Part shown: positions 51,775 to 60,720 of the stretch, one piece after another
Numbering within the stretch: position 1 is the stretch's first letter
How the letters are laid out: every line of letters begins with the position of its first letter
Notes under the pieces: model-generated
The model's input: only the letters and a program-made list of their open reading frames with translations
What the model was told of the DNA's origin: nothing
Database searches by the model: none
From: Sinomicrobium weinanense
Lineage (GTDB): Bacteria; Bacteroidota; Bacteroidia; Flavobacteriales; Flavobacteriaceae
Assembly (NCBI RefSeq): GCF_018863395.1
Contig: NZ_JAHKRR010000007.1
Location: 124,001-188,000, forward strand
DNA length: 64,000 nt
Reading direction: 5' to 3'
Made by a program: the position numbers and the translations under genes

Positions 51775-52353
51775 TCAGAAGAGGAACAGGACAGCTATGA
51801 AACACCAGGAAGCGATATGCAGGTTCATCTTCAGGTATTTGAGCGCATTGCTGATGTGGGTTTCTACGGTACGGACGGAAATATCGAGTTTTTCGGCGAT
51901 CTCGGCATTGGTAAGGCTGTCCACCCTGCTCATGCAAAATACCTCTTTACAGCGATAAGGAAGCCGGTCTACCAGGACAAACACTTCCTTCTCGAGCTCC
52001 TGGTATTCCATTTGCCGGTTCACGGAAGGAATGGTAGACAGGCCCGAAAGTGCATCTGTATGCTGTACGGTAAATTTCAGGTCCCTTATAGAATTGGCAA
52101 GTTTATATTTTACAGCCCTGAAGAGATAGCCTTCGAGATTTTTGACCGACAATTCTTCCGATCTCTCCCAAAGACGAATAAAGATCTCCTGTACCATGTC
52201 TTCACATACAGCTTCGTCCCCATAGATCTTATAGGCATAGGAAAACAACCGTTTCCAGTACCTGTTGAATATTTCTTCAAAGGCAGCCTGGTTCTTTTGT
52301 TTGAGTTGTACCAATAATTCCTCGTCGGACATCAGGGGGGATTTTCTATTCAT
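51775..52353 (-). CDS. ECF RNA polymerase sigma factor (Bacteroidota SusCD-linked type)
   Basis: The protein has 192 residues. Region 2 is seen as AAFEEIFNRYWKRLFSYAYKIYGDEAVCEDMVQEIFIRLWE and region 4 as VDRLPYRCKEVFCMSRVDSLTNAEIAEKLDISVRTVETHISNALKYLKM. A hydrophobic C-terminal tail (WCFIAVLFLF) is common in this group. It should direct transcription of the SusC-to-propeller operon once released by the adjacent FecR. It is 193 bases upstream of the FecR gene. Confidence 0.94.
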   Translation of the reverse strand: MNRKSPLMSDEELLVQLKQKNQAAFEEIFNRYWKRLFSYAYKIYGDEAVCEDMVQEIFIRLWERSEELSVKNLEGYLFRAVKYKLANSIRDLKFTVQHTDALSGLSTIPSVNRQMEYQELEKEVFVLVDRLPYRCKEVFCMSRVDSLTNAEIAEKLDISVRTVETHISNALKYLKMNLHIASWCFIAVLFLF

Positions 52354-52738
52354 TTTTATAAATAAACCGGGTGAACAAATGAATTGAAATATTTAAAACA
52401 CTCAAAAAAACGGGGTTTAACATTGTGTTAACTCCTCATTAATTTATTTTTAATTGCTATAAAAATAGAAAAATCTTTATTTATATCGCATTAAAATGCA
52501 ATTCCGTCAATATTATTGTTATTTTTTTCAAGATTGCATCAGGCTGTAGAATTCCACATTACGGGAAAATAATGCAGAAACCTGATATATCAATATGCAG
52601 TCCCCCTCTGCCTTCGGCATCTCCCCAAAGGGGGAGAGTTGTATATTTCCTATACCAGAAGGAAGCTAATAATAATGTTTAAAAGACAACTTTCTTCCCC
52701 CTCGGGGGAGATGCCGAAGGCAGAGGGGGACTCTCAAA
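52354..52738. other. Intergenic region between sigma gene and der
   Basis: A+T-rich sequence upstream of the sigma gene (52354-52600), in which no exact TAnnTTTG box was found on the minus strand, followed by the 130-bp inverted-repeat element at 52601-52730. No coding capacity seen. Confidence 0.5.
52601..52730. repeat. 130-bp element with 26-bp perfect terminal inverted repeats, copy 1
   Basis: 52601-52626 and 52705-52730 are perfect reverse complements (core CTCTGCCTTCGGCATCTCC). The interior includes CTAATAATAATGTTTAAAAG. A near-identical copy in the same orientation is at 56100-56230. It lies 8 bases after the der stop codon and could fold into a strong hairpin acting as a terminator. 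It looks like a non-autonomous mobile or REP-like element. Confidence 0.8.
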
Positions 52739-54043
52739 CTATTTTTTCCGGAAATACACATCTATCGGAACACCGTGAAAGCCAAAATGATCGCGCAGTT
52801 TGTTTTCCACAAAACGGCGATACGGCTCCTTGATATACTGGGGCAGATTGGCAAAAAAGGCAAATTGCGGCATCGGGGTGGGAAGCTGGGTGCAGAATTT
52901 TACCTTGATGTACTTTCCCTTGTTCGACGGTGGAGGGGTGTGCTCTATAATAGGGAGCATCACTTCGTTCAGCTTTCTGGTAGGGACCCTTTTGCTTCGG
53001 TTTTTATAAACTTCCACCGCGGTCTCTATGGCTTTGAAGATCCTTTGCTTGTTAAGTACGGATATGAAGATGATGGGAACATCGGTAAAGGGTTCCATAT
53101 TTTTTCTGATCCGTTTTTCAAATTCTTTTGTGGTTTGGGTGTCTTTTTCCACCAGGTCCCATTTGTTCACAAGGATCACAATGCCTTTTCTGTTGCGTTC
53201 GGCCAGCCAGAAGATGTTCTGGTCCTGTCCTTCAAAACCACGGGTGGCATCGACCAGCAGCAGGCAGATGTCGCAGTGTTCTATGGCCCTTACCGAGCGC
53301 ATTACGGAATAGAATTCGAGGTCTTCCTTAACCTTGGCCTTACGCCTTATGCCGGCAGTATCTACCAGGTTAAACTCAAATCCGAAGCGGTTGTAACGGG
53401 TATCGATACTGTCTCTGGTAGTTCCTGCAATGTCAGTAACTATATATCTGTCCTCCCCGATCAGGGCATTGATAAAGGACGATTTTCCCGCATTGGGGCG
53501 CCCTACCACCGCAAACCTGGGCAATTCGTCTTCTTCTTCTTTCTCTTTTTCAGGCAGAACCTCTACCAGCGCATCCAGTAGTTCTCCTGTACCGCTGCCG
53601 TTAATACTGGAAATGGTATAGTATTCTCCCAGGCCGAGGGCATAGAACTCCACGGCATCGGCTTCGCGTTTGGAATTATCCACTTTATTGACTGCCAGCA
53701 ATACCGGTTTTTCGGTTTGACGCAACAACTGGGCTACGTCCTCGTCCATCCCCGTAATGCCGGTTTCCACATCTACAATAAATATAATAGCATCGGCCTC
53801 GTCTATGGCGAGCTCTACCTGCTTGTCGATCTCCTGTTCAAAGATATCGTCACTCCCAACTACATATCCGCCTGTATCTATTACGGAAAACTCCTGTCCG
53901 TTCCAGTCCGACCTGCCGTAATGCCTGTCTCTCGTAACTCCGCTCACAGCATCGACAATGGCCTCCCTGCGCTGGATCAAACGGTTGAACAGCGTCGATT
54001 TCCCTACATTCGGCCTGCCTACGATAGCTACTATATTGCTCAT
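52739..54043 (-). CDS. der: GTPase Der (EngA), ribosome assembly
   Basis: The protein has 434 residues with two tandem G domains. The first begins [18 protein letters not shown] with DTGGYV (G3) and NKVD (G4); the second begins [18 protein letters not shown] with DTAGIRRK and NKWDLVEKD. The C-terminal KH-like domain ends [16 protein letters not shown]. The two-G-domain layout is unique to Der, which matures the 50S ribosomal subunit. Its stop is followed by the first copy of the 130-bp element. Confidence 0.97.
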   Translation of the reverse strand: MSNIVAIVGRPNVGKSTLFNRLIQRREAIVDAVSGVTRDRHYGRSDWNGQEFSVIDTGGYVVGSDDIFEQEIDKQVELAIDEADAIIFIVDVETGITGMDEDVAQLLRQTEKPVLLAVNKVDNSKREADAVEFYALGLGEYYTISSINGSGTGELLDALVEVLPEKEKEEEDELPRFAVVGRPNAGKSSFINALIGEDRYIVTDIAGTTRDSIDTRYNRFGFEFNLVDTAGIRRKAKVKEDLEFYSVMRSVRAIEHCDICLLLVDATRGFEGQDQNIFWLAERNRKGIVILVNKWDLVEKDTQTTKEFEKRIRKNMEPFTDVPIIFISVLNKQRIFKAIETAVEVYKNRSKRVPTRKLNEVMLPIIEHTPPPSNKGKYIKVKFCTQLPTPMPQFAFFANLPQYIKEPYRRFVENKLRDHFGFHGVPIDVYFRKK

Positions 54044-54455
54044 GTGAAAAGTTTTAACGGCGCAAAGGTAATACTTCCTTTTTTAAGAAACTAAGTTTTA
54101 TCCCTTCGACAGGCTCAGGGCATCGCCTTCGGTTCTTTTATGTGTTTTTCCGGGCTGGCAAGGGGAGGTTAAATGATTGATAGGAGATTGAAATGTTAAA
54201 GATCAATCTCCCGATAGTTATCGGGCTTCAACCTTCTATCTATCTTCTTTAATCTTATTATTTTGCACCGCATAGCCACGGTTGCTGAACCCTTCGACAC
54301 TTCGACACTTCGACAAGCTCAGTGCAGGCAAGCTCAGTGCAGGCAGGCCCTGGATAAACTAAAGCCGAAGTATAGCTTCGGAATAAGAAAACAGGAATGA
54401 AAAACACTGATTTCTTGAAAAAAATGCTTATTTTTAAGCAGCTAAAAAACAGATA
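54044..54455. other. Intergenic region with TTCGACA and AGCTCAGTGCAGGCA repeats
   Basis: No gene seen. 54101-54120 carries CTTCGACAGGCTCAGGG, and 54291-54346 carries the 8-base unit CTTCGACA three times in near-tandem and a 15-base unit AAGCTCAGTGCAGGC twice. These words belong to the dispersed repeat also seen at 18243-18330. Confidence 0.55.
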
Positions 54456-54947
54456 ATGAAGACCCTTGGTGACCAAATTGCCCTTGACCCGCAATTTGCG
54501 GTGGAATTACCCAAAAACAAGAACTCTGTTTTATCTACACTCCTGCGAGTTAACAATCCCAGCTACAAGATCACCCGTGTGGATGACCGTATCTTTATCG
54601 CCATGTCTGAAAAAAAAGAAGAATGGTGGTCGCCGCAACTTCAGTTGGAGGTCAACCGGATCGATGAGTCCAGGAGTATGCTTTCCGGATGGGTGGCTCC
54701 CAGGTCATTGCTCTGGAATACCCTGCTCGGCCTGCAACTGCTGGCAGGGTTCACCTTCATGGGCTGTGCGATCTGGGTTTATTTGAACTGGACAGCCGGG
54801 ACGGTCATTCTTCCGCTGGTACTGGCCATTTTAATGGTACCTGCCTGGATTACGCTCTATTTTGTCCGCAGATCGGGAAAGTCAAAAGGAAGGCCTTTTA
54901 TTTACGGGTTTTACGAGTTTCTGAACAACCGGGCATTGCTGAACTGA
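54456..54947 (+). CDS. Two-TM membrane protein of unknown function
   Basis: The protein has 163 residues. The first about 85 residues are soluble (MKTLGDQIALDPQFAVELPKNKNSVLS...ITRVDDRIFIAMSEKKEEWWSPQLQLEVNRID) and look like alternating strands. Two membrane helices follow (LLWNTLLGLQLLAGFTFMGCAIWVYL and VILPLVLAILMVPAWITLYFV), then a basic tail. The family is not recognised. The gene stands alone on the plus strand between der and era. The ATG is the first in the frame and follows a short A-rich leader. Confidence 0.75.
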   Translation: MKTLGDQIALDPQFAVELPKNKNSVLSTLLRVNNPSYKITRVDDRIFIAMSEKKEEWWSPQLQLEVNRIDESRSMLSGWVAPRSLLWNTLLGLQLLAGFTFMGCAIWVYLNWTAGTVILPLVLAILMVPAWITLYFVRRSGKSKGRPFIYGFYEFLNNRALLN

Positions 54948-55045
54948 CACTCCTTCTAAAAATAGGAACGACTTATTAAAAGTATATTCCCTTATAGATT
55001 TTTCAAGACTTTTTATTTAAAATGACTTGAATTCAGATCATTTTC

Positions 55046-55183
55046 ATGGAAAATTTGATTTCATTTCAAAACAATTTACTCCATCAAATCCAGAATATCT
55101 CAAATGCTTATCTTGCAATAGACGACACGGAGACCGGAATCGGCAATAAAATCCCACTCTGGCTTTTCGGTTTCTTATATTAA
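55046..55183 (+). CDS. Possible 45-residue small protein
   Basis: An ATG at 55046 opens 45 codons ending in TAA at 55181-55183, two bases short of the convergent era stop codon. The product has a polar helical start (ENLISFQNNLLHQIQNISN) and a hydrophobic end (IPLWLFGFLY). Nothing identifies a family, and a chance frame or gene remnant is equally possible. Confidence 0.25.
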   Translation: MENLISFQNNLLHQIQNISNAYLAIDDTETGIGNKIPLWLFGFLY

Positions 55184-55185
55184 CC

Positions 55186-56073
55186 CTACCTCCGGTTATA
55201 TCCAAACCGCCGCAACTGCCTGTCGTTGCTCCTCCAGTCTTTGTTGACCTTTACGAAGAGTTCCAGGTGTACCTGCTTGCCAAAAAAGGCTTCGAGGTCC
55301 TTGCGCGCTTCCATACCCACCTTTTTCAATGCCGCTCCCTTATGGCCGATAATGATCCCTTTCTGGGATTCCCTTTCTACCATGATCACAGAGCGGATCC
55401 TGATGATCTTCTCTTCTTCCAGGAACTCTTCGGTCTCTACCTCTACCGAATAGGGGATCTCCTTTTTATAGAACAACAATATTTTTTCACGGATAGCCTC
55501 ATTGACAAAGAAGCGTTCGGGCTTATCGGTGATCATGTCCTTGGGATAGAAGGGCGGGGATTCGGGAAGCAGTTCCAGGATACGGTGAAATACTTCCGGG
55601 ACATTAAAATTTTTGAGGGCAGAAACAGGAAATATCTCGGCATTGGGGAGTTTTTCCTTCCACATCCCTACCTGGGCTTCGAGCTCTTCCTGGGAAGAAG
55701 TGTCTATTTTGTTCAGCAACAGTAATACAGGGATCTCTGTCTTCCTGAGCTTGGTAAAGAAAGCCTCGTCCTTAAGCCCTTTTTCCCCGATCTCCACCAT
55801 ATACACCAGCACATCAGCATCCTCAAAAGCCGATTTTACAAAGTCCATCATGGACTCCTGTAATTTATAGGCCGGTTTTATAACACCCGGAGTGTCTGAA
55901 AAAACCACCTGGAAATCCTCACCGTTCACGATGCCGAATATCCTGTGGCGTGTGGTCTGGGCCTTGGAAGTGATAATAGACAGCTTCTCCCCTACCAGGG
56001 CATTCATCAGGGTAGATTTCCCTACATTGGGATTTCCTATGATATTTACAAAACCTGCTTTGTGTTCGGACAT
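55186..56073 (-). CDS. era: GTPase Era, 30S assembly factor
   Basis: The protein has 295 residues. The G domain starts [29 protein letters not shown], followed by DTPGVIK (G3) and NKID (G4). The C-terminal KH domain has the motif ESQKGIIIGHKGAALKKVGMEARKDLEAFFGKQVHLELFVKV, which binds the 3' end of 16S rRNA. The ending WRSNDRQLRRFGY is typical. Cytoplasmic, with an essential role in small-subunit maturation. Confidence 0.97.
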   Translation of the reverse strand: MSEHKAGFVNIIGNPNVGKSTLMNALVGEKLSIITSKAQTTRHRIFGIVNGEDFQVVFSDTPGVIKPAYKLQESMMDFVKSAFEDADVLVYMVEIGEKGLKDEAFFTKLRKTEIPVLLLLNKIDTSSQEELEAQVGMWKEKLPNAEIFPVSALKNFNVPEVFHRILELLPESPPFYPKDMITDKPERFFVNEAIREKILLFYKKEIPYSVEVETEEFLEEEKIIRIRSVIMVERESQKGIIIGHKGAALKKVGMEARKDLEAFFGKQVHLELFVKVNKDWRSNDRQLRRFGYNRR

Positions 56074-56099
56074 GAATAGAGTTTAAGGTTCAAAGTTTC

Positions 56100-56230
56100 T
56101 CCCCCTCTGCCTTCGGCATCTCCCCCAAAGGAGGAGAGTTTTATATTTTCTATACCAGGAGAAAGCTAATAATAATGTTTAAAAGACAACTTTCTCCCCC
56201 CTCGGGGGAGATGCCGAAGGCAGAGGGGGG
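56100..56230. repeat. 130-bp element with terminal inverted repeats, copy 2
   Basis: The left arm is 56100-56125 and the right arm 56205-56230, with one end mismatch. The interior is nearly identical to copy 1 at 52601-52730. It ends one base before the stop codon of the metalloprotease gene and lies 26 bases upstream of era. A strong hairpin here would end the metalloprotease transcript. Confidence 0.8.
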
Positions 56231-57025
56231 CTATTTCCCACCATTGGCCTGCAGGTCTGCTATGCACAAGGGGTCGAGTTCGGGGATGCTTCCTCCGGAG
56301 ATCACATTGGAGAGGTCCCCTCCCGATTCGGCCAGGTAATACATGAGGCAGTCTTCTACATCACAGTGGTGACCGTGATCTTCATCCTGGTGGTCTGAAG
56401 TCAGATCAGTTCCAAAATTCACCAATCCCAGGAGATGGCCGAATTCGTGTTGCATTACCGTGCTTTCAAGAACAGTCCGGCTCGGTGTCCCTGTCCGGGC
56501 GGCAATGTCCTGGATTGTAGATTCGTAAATGACGAAAGAAGTATTCCAGTAAGCTGCGCCCAATACCACCTTATTCCCTTCGTCCTGGTCCGATTTCTGG
56601 TCGGCAAAAAAGACAAATACGGCGATCTCATCTTCATAGTTATAGTTAGCACGTAACTCCCTTTCTATTTCAGCCACCCTTTCAACACTATAAACCGTAT
56701 CTCCGGGAGATTCTATCGCGGTCATTTCCACATCAATACCATCCGGTTTGTGCATGCGTTCACCGAGAAAATCTTTCAGGTTCTCCACAGAAGCAGCATT
56801 TGGTTCATATCCCTGTACATATAAGATTTCAAGAACGATCCTGGAATATTTTTCGTCCGAAAGCAGGTCTCTTGCCGAGCTCCCGGTTGTCTGACGGTTA
56901 AGGGTTTCGTCTATTTCCGGGGGGGTTATCCCTCCGTTACCATTATCATCACTCGAGCAGCTTACAACACCGGTAGAAACGGTTACCACCAATAACAGCA
57001 GCCACAATATCTTTTTTGCCGTCAT
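56231..57025 (-). CDS. Zinc metalloprotease lipoprotein (metzincin-like)
   Basis: The protein has 264 residues from the ATG at 57025 (MTAKKILWLLLLVVTVSTGVVSC lipoprotein signal). The frame runs open to 57106, but the extra residues precede a second hydrophobic stretch and are unlikely. VMQHEFGHLLGLVNFG carries HExxH and a downstream Gly-Leu-x-Asn as in metzincin-type zinc proteases; a third ligand may be in the following HQDEDHGHHCDVEDCLMYY, which also has two cysteines. The C-terminus resembles the DP-LCIADLQANGG ending of Bacteroidota membrane metalloproteases. It acts outside the cytoplasm; the target is unknown. Confidence 0.82.
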   Translation of the reverse strand: MTAKKILWLLLLVVTVSTGVVSCSSDDNGNGGITPPEIDETLNRQTTGSSARDLLSDEKYSRIVLEILYVQGYEPNAASVENLKDFLGERMHKPDGIDVEMTAIESPGDTVYSVERVAEIERELRANYNYEDEIAVFVFFADQKSDQDEGNKVVLGAAYWNTSFVIYESTIQDIAARTGTPSRTVLESTVMQHEFGHLLGLVNFGTDLTSDHQDEDHGHHCDVEDCLMYYLAESGGDLSNVISGGSIPELDPLCIADLQANGGK

Positions 57026-57137
57026 ATCAACACTTTTGTTAAGCCCGTAAAGATGCAAAAGAATTGTTAAAAAAGCAATATAAAAAAATTGCAATGCCTG
57101 TAACACAGCTTTTCAACTCTTCACTTGCCCATATTAC

Positions 57138-57227
57138 TCCTTCAGCTTTTCAGAATTGTCATTGGTCGATTTTAATTGCCAACATTTAACTTTTTTATAA
57201 CATTTACATCAGAATTGAAAACGTTTT
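57138..57227 (+). promoter_or_regulatory. Regulatory element shared by the SusC and GH3 genes, copy 1
   Basis: CCTTCAGCTTTTCAGAATTG followed by TCATTGGTCGA (to 57169) and ATAACATTTA (57197-57206) match the element upstream of the GH3 gene, with the same 37-base distance between CATTGGTCGA and ATAACATTTA. Downstream lies AAAACGTTTT (57218-57227), a palindrome of the type bound by LacI-family regulators; this part is not shared. A weak -7 box (TATGTTTT, 57248-57255) follows. Confidence 0.6.
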
Positions 57228-57294
57228 AGCCTGTTTTTCAGCACCTATATGTTTTCGTTCACGTAAAAAACTTAATTCTAAATTAACTAACTCA

Positions 57295-60200
57295 ATGAAA
57301 GCTATGATGTGTAAGCGAAAGACCATTTACGTACTTTCCGCATTTTTCTTTTATTGCCAGTTTATGCTGGCACAGCAAAAGACGGTTACAGGAGTTGTGA
57401 CCGATGCCGACGACGGTATGCCTCTACCCGGGGTAAACATTGTAATAAAAGGCACCACTAAAGGTGTTTCTTCTGATTTCGACGGAAATTATTCCATAGA
57501 GGCCCCTGAAGATGCCGTCCTGGTATTTTCCAATCTGGGGTATGCCTCCCGGGAAGTACCGGTAGCCGGGCAATCAACCATCACCATCACGCTCTCCGCA
57601 GACGCCCAGGAGCTCGAAGGTGTTGTAGTCACCGCTCTCGGGATTAAAAGGGAGACCAAAAGGCTCGGTTATGCCATGACAGAAGTAAAAGGAGATGAGT
57701 TGGCTAAAACCAACACCGTAAACCCGGTTCAGGCTTTACAAGGAAAAGCTCCGGGTGTAAGTATAGGCTCCTCAGACGGAGGGCTTTTCGGGAATTCCAA
57801 GATACAGATCAGGGGAGTTTCCGCGCTGAATTCCAACAACAATCAGCCCATATTTGTTGTGGACGGAGTTATCCTGGACAACAATGTTTCCGATTCCAGT
57901 GCAGACTGGGAGGGTAATCCTAATGACTACGGCAATATGTTAAAAAACCTCAATCCGGACGACTATGAGAGTATTTCTATTCTTAAAGGAGCCGCAGCTA
58001 CTGCTCTTTACGGTTCCAGAGGTCTAAACGGTGTGGTCCTTATAAAGACAAAAGACGGTTCGGGCACAAGAGGCCTGGGTGTTTCTGTAAAGCAATCCGT
58101 TGGGATAGACCACGTATATCGCCAACCCGATATACAATATGAATATGGGGTCGGTACAAGAGCCGGGGCAGTAAGCTATGGAGAAAGGGATGCAAATGGA
58201 AATTATTACCGTTTCTCCAACAATCAGTTCTATACGAATGATGATGGTATTCCCACACTCATTGAGCATCCGAGCAGCCTTGGTTACGGGCCCAAATATG
58301 ACGGAAGACCTATTATTGGGTATGACGGAGAAATGACCACATACAGCCCGGCAAAGGACAATCTTTTAGACGCCTATGACACCGGATGGAACACCAACAC
58401 TTCCGTCTCTTTAAGCGGAGGCCATGACAAAGGGAACTTCTTTCTTTCCCTTTCCCACAACGACAGGTCGGGTACATTACCCAACAACAGTTTTAAAAGA
58501 GATGCATTACTGTTTTCCGGTGCCTATCAACTTGCGGACTGGTTAAGGGCCGATGCCTCAATTTCCTATACCACCTCCAAATCCAAAAATGCGAGAAACG
58601 ACCTTTCACAATTCTTCATCAACGGTACCTATGCAAATGGATACAATCCTTCGAAATACAGGCAGCGACAGTTTTGGCAGGCCTCTCACGGAGGGATCCC
58701 CAATTCAGATTACAGCGATAAATATGCCTACGTTCCCGGAAAATCCATCTGGTTCGAATACAGTATGAACAATGCCGGTTCCGAAGAACAAGTTACCCGC
58801 CCCATCGTACGATTAACCGCAGACGTTGCAGAGTGGCTATCCATTACTGCAGAAGGAAATATGAATTATTACACCACTAAATACGAAAGAAAAGATTGGG
58901 GAAGCGGTTTTTTGAATGACGGTGGAGAATACCAGATGAGGCATAATACCGATAAGAGCTACACTGGAAAACTTACTGCGAACTTCCAAAAAGACCTTAC
59001 TCCTGATATTACCGCCCAGCTTCTTGTCGGAGGTGAGCTATGGAAACAGGAAAAATCGGAAACCGACGTAAGGACAGACGGTGGCCTGATCGTCCCCGGA
59101 CAGTTTTTCCTGGAAAATTCTAAAAGAAACCTTATTTCTTCGGGAAAGGTCTACGGCACCAAGCAGATAAGCTCTCTGTACTTCCTGTCCAGTTTCGGAT
59201 ATAAAGACCAGGTCTTCCTGGACATTACAGGGAGGAACGACTGGTCATCTTCGCTGGTATACACCAATGGAGAAGGCAATTATTCTTACTTCTACCCTTC
59301 CGTAAGCAGCTCCTGGCTGTTTACCCAAACATTTAATACTCCAGACTGGTTTACCTTTGGAAAACTTCGGGCATCCTGGGCTCAGGTAGGTAGCGATACA
59401 GACCCTTATGCCATTAACAAGGGATATGGGATCGGAAGGTACCAGATGGACGGGGACAAGTTTATATACACCAATGATATCACCACTACCCTGGTAGACA
59501 AAAACATAAAACCGGAAAGAAAAAACTCCTATGAAATAGGTATGGACATTCGTTTTTTCAACAATCGCCTCGGGGTGGATTTTGCTTATTACAACGAGAT
59601 CATTAAAAATCAGATCGGCGAAATTCCTTTCCCGCAGGAATCCGGGTATAACAATTACTTTACCAATATTGGTACATTGAGTAATTACGGGGTGGAACTG
59701 AGTGTAACGGGAACCCCGGTTAAAACCAAAAACTTTACCTGGAACACCACCTTCAATTACTGGAAAAACACCACAAAGATCAAAGACCTGCACGAAGATT
59801 ACGGGGAATATAAAGCATTAGGCGGAGATGTTGCCTATGGTAATTTCCGGATTGGCTCGGTAGCCTTTAAAGGTGGAGAATACGGAGTATTGATGTCTGA
59901 CAGTAGCCCTAAAAAATGGCAATCAGACAACCCGGATGATCCGAGAAACGGCATGAATGTTCTGAAATGGGTAGACTCCGACCGGGGAGCCTTTTACGAA
60001 AGAAGCTATGAGCCCGAAAGAGTAGGTAAAGTGCAACCCGATTTTGAAGGCTCCTTAAACAACTCCTTTACGTATAAAGGGATTTCCCTTTCTGTGTTGT
60101 TAGATGCCCGTTTTGGAGGGCACATTGCTTCTTATTCCAACCGTTACGGAACCTCTTATGGTTGGCTGGAAACCTCTTTAAGAGGAAGAAGCCCCGAACA

Positions 60201-60702
60201 TGGGGGAATGACCTGGACATCGCAATATTCGGATTCTCAGGGACAACAATTTAACGATGGTGTTATCCCGAACGGGGTTTTTGCAGAAGGCCAGACCGTA
60301 ACAGCGCCTAACGGATCTACCGTAGATGTAGGAGGTCTGACCTATCAGGAAGCTATGGACAATGGCTATGTAGAACCCACACATGCCAGTTACTTTAACT
60401 ACTATACAAATTCCTGGAGCGATGGGGTTGTAAATGACGATTGGTTTAGCGAAGTAAAATACATAGCACTGAGAAATATATCCCTCGGATATAACTTCCC
60501 GAAATCAGTCTCTGACAAACTCGGGGCGAAAAACTTTTATGTGTCCTTCAATGCCAGGAACCTTGGATATTTATACAATTCCCTGCCCAACAATCTGAAT
60601 CCCGAGAGTTTCAGGGGCACCAGCAGTAGCGACTCGTTTAGGGAACGAGGCTTTATCCCTTATACGGCGTCTTATACTATGACCATAGCTATTGATTTTT
60701 AA
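57295..60702 (+). CDS. SusC/RagA family TonB-linked outer-membrane transporter
   Basis: The protein has 1,135 residues with a signal peptide ending FMLAQ. The regulatory-like domain (VTGVVTDADDGMPLPGVNIVIKGTTKGVSSDFDGNYSI) is followed by the TonB box LEGVVVTALGIKRETKRLGYAM, the plug (NNQPIFVVDGVILDNN, YESISILKGAAATALYGSRGLNGVVLIKTK) and a barrel ending SYTMTIAIDF. There is no STN domain. It should import oligosaccharides made by the downstream GH3 or related enzymes. It is the first gene of the unit, with a regulatory element upstream shared with the GH3 gene. Confidence 0.95.
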   Translation: MKAMMCKRKTIYVLSAFFFYCQFMLAQQKTVTGVVTDADDGMPLPGVNIVIKGTTKGVSSDFDGNYSIEAPEDAVLVFSNLGYASREVPVAGQSTITITLSADAQELEGVVVTALGIKRETKRLGYAMTEVKGDELAKTNTVNPVQALQGKAPGVSIGSSDGGLFGNSKIQIRGVSALNSNNNQPIFVVDGVILDNNVSDSSADWEGNPNDYGNMLKNLNPDDYESISILKGAAATALYGSRGLNGVVLIKTKDGSGTRGLGVSVKQSVGIDHVYRQPDIQYEYGVGTRAGAVSYGERDANGNYYRFSNNQFYTNDDGIPTLIEHPSSLGYGPKYDGRPIIGYDGEMTTYSPAKDNLLDAYDTGWNTNTSVSLSGGHDKGNFFLSLSHNDRSGTLPNNSFKRDALLFSGAYQLADWLRADASISYTTSKSKNARNDLSQFFINGTYANGYNPSKYRQRQFWQASHGGIPNSDYSDKYAYVPGKSIWFEYSMNNAGSEEQVTRPIVRLTADVAEWLSITAEGNMNYYTTKYERKDWGSGFLNDGGEYQMRHNTDKSYTGKLTANFQKDLTPDITAQLLVGGELWKQEKSETDVRTDGGLIVPGQFFLENSKRNLISSGKVYGTKQISSLYFLSSFGYKDQVFLDITGRNDWSSSLVYTNGEGNYSYFYPSVSSSWLFTQTFNTPDWFTFGKLRASWAQVGSDTDPYAINKGYGIGRYQMDGDKFIYTNDITTTLVDKNIKPERKNSYEIGMDIRFFNNRLGVDFAYYNEIIKNQIGEIPFPQESGYNNYFTNIGTLSNYGVELSVTGTPVKTKNFTWNTTFNYWKNTTKIKDLHEDYGEYKALGGDVAYGNFRIGSVAFKGGEYGVLMSDSSPKKWQSDNPDDPRNGMNVLKWVDSDRGAFYERSYEPERVGKVQPDFEGSLNNSFTYKGISLSVLLDARFGGHIASYSNRYGTSYGWLETSLRGRSPEHGGMTWTSQYSDSQGQQFNDGVIPNGVFAEGQTVTAPNGSTVDVGGLTYQEAMDNGYVEPTHASYFNYYTNSWSDGVVNDDWFSEVKYIALRNISLGYNFPKSVSDKLGAKNFYVSFNARNLGYLYNSLPNNLNPESFRGTSSSDSFRERGFIPYTASYTMTIAIDF

Positions 60703-60720
60703 TCTGAAAAAAGAATAAAA

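Noticed and set aside
52775-53581. 268-codon plus-strand frame
   Set aside because: Antisense to der, with composition of a shadow frame.
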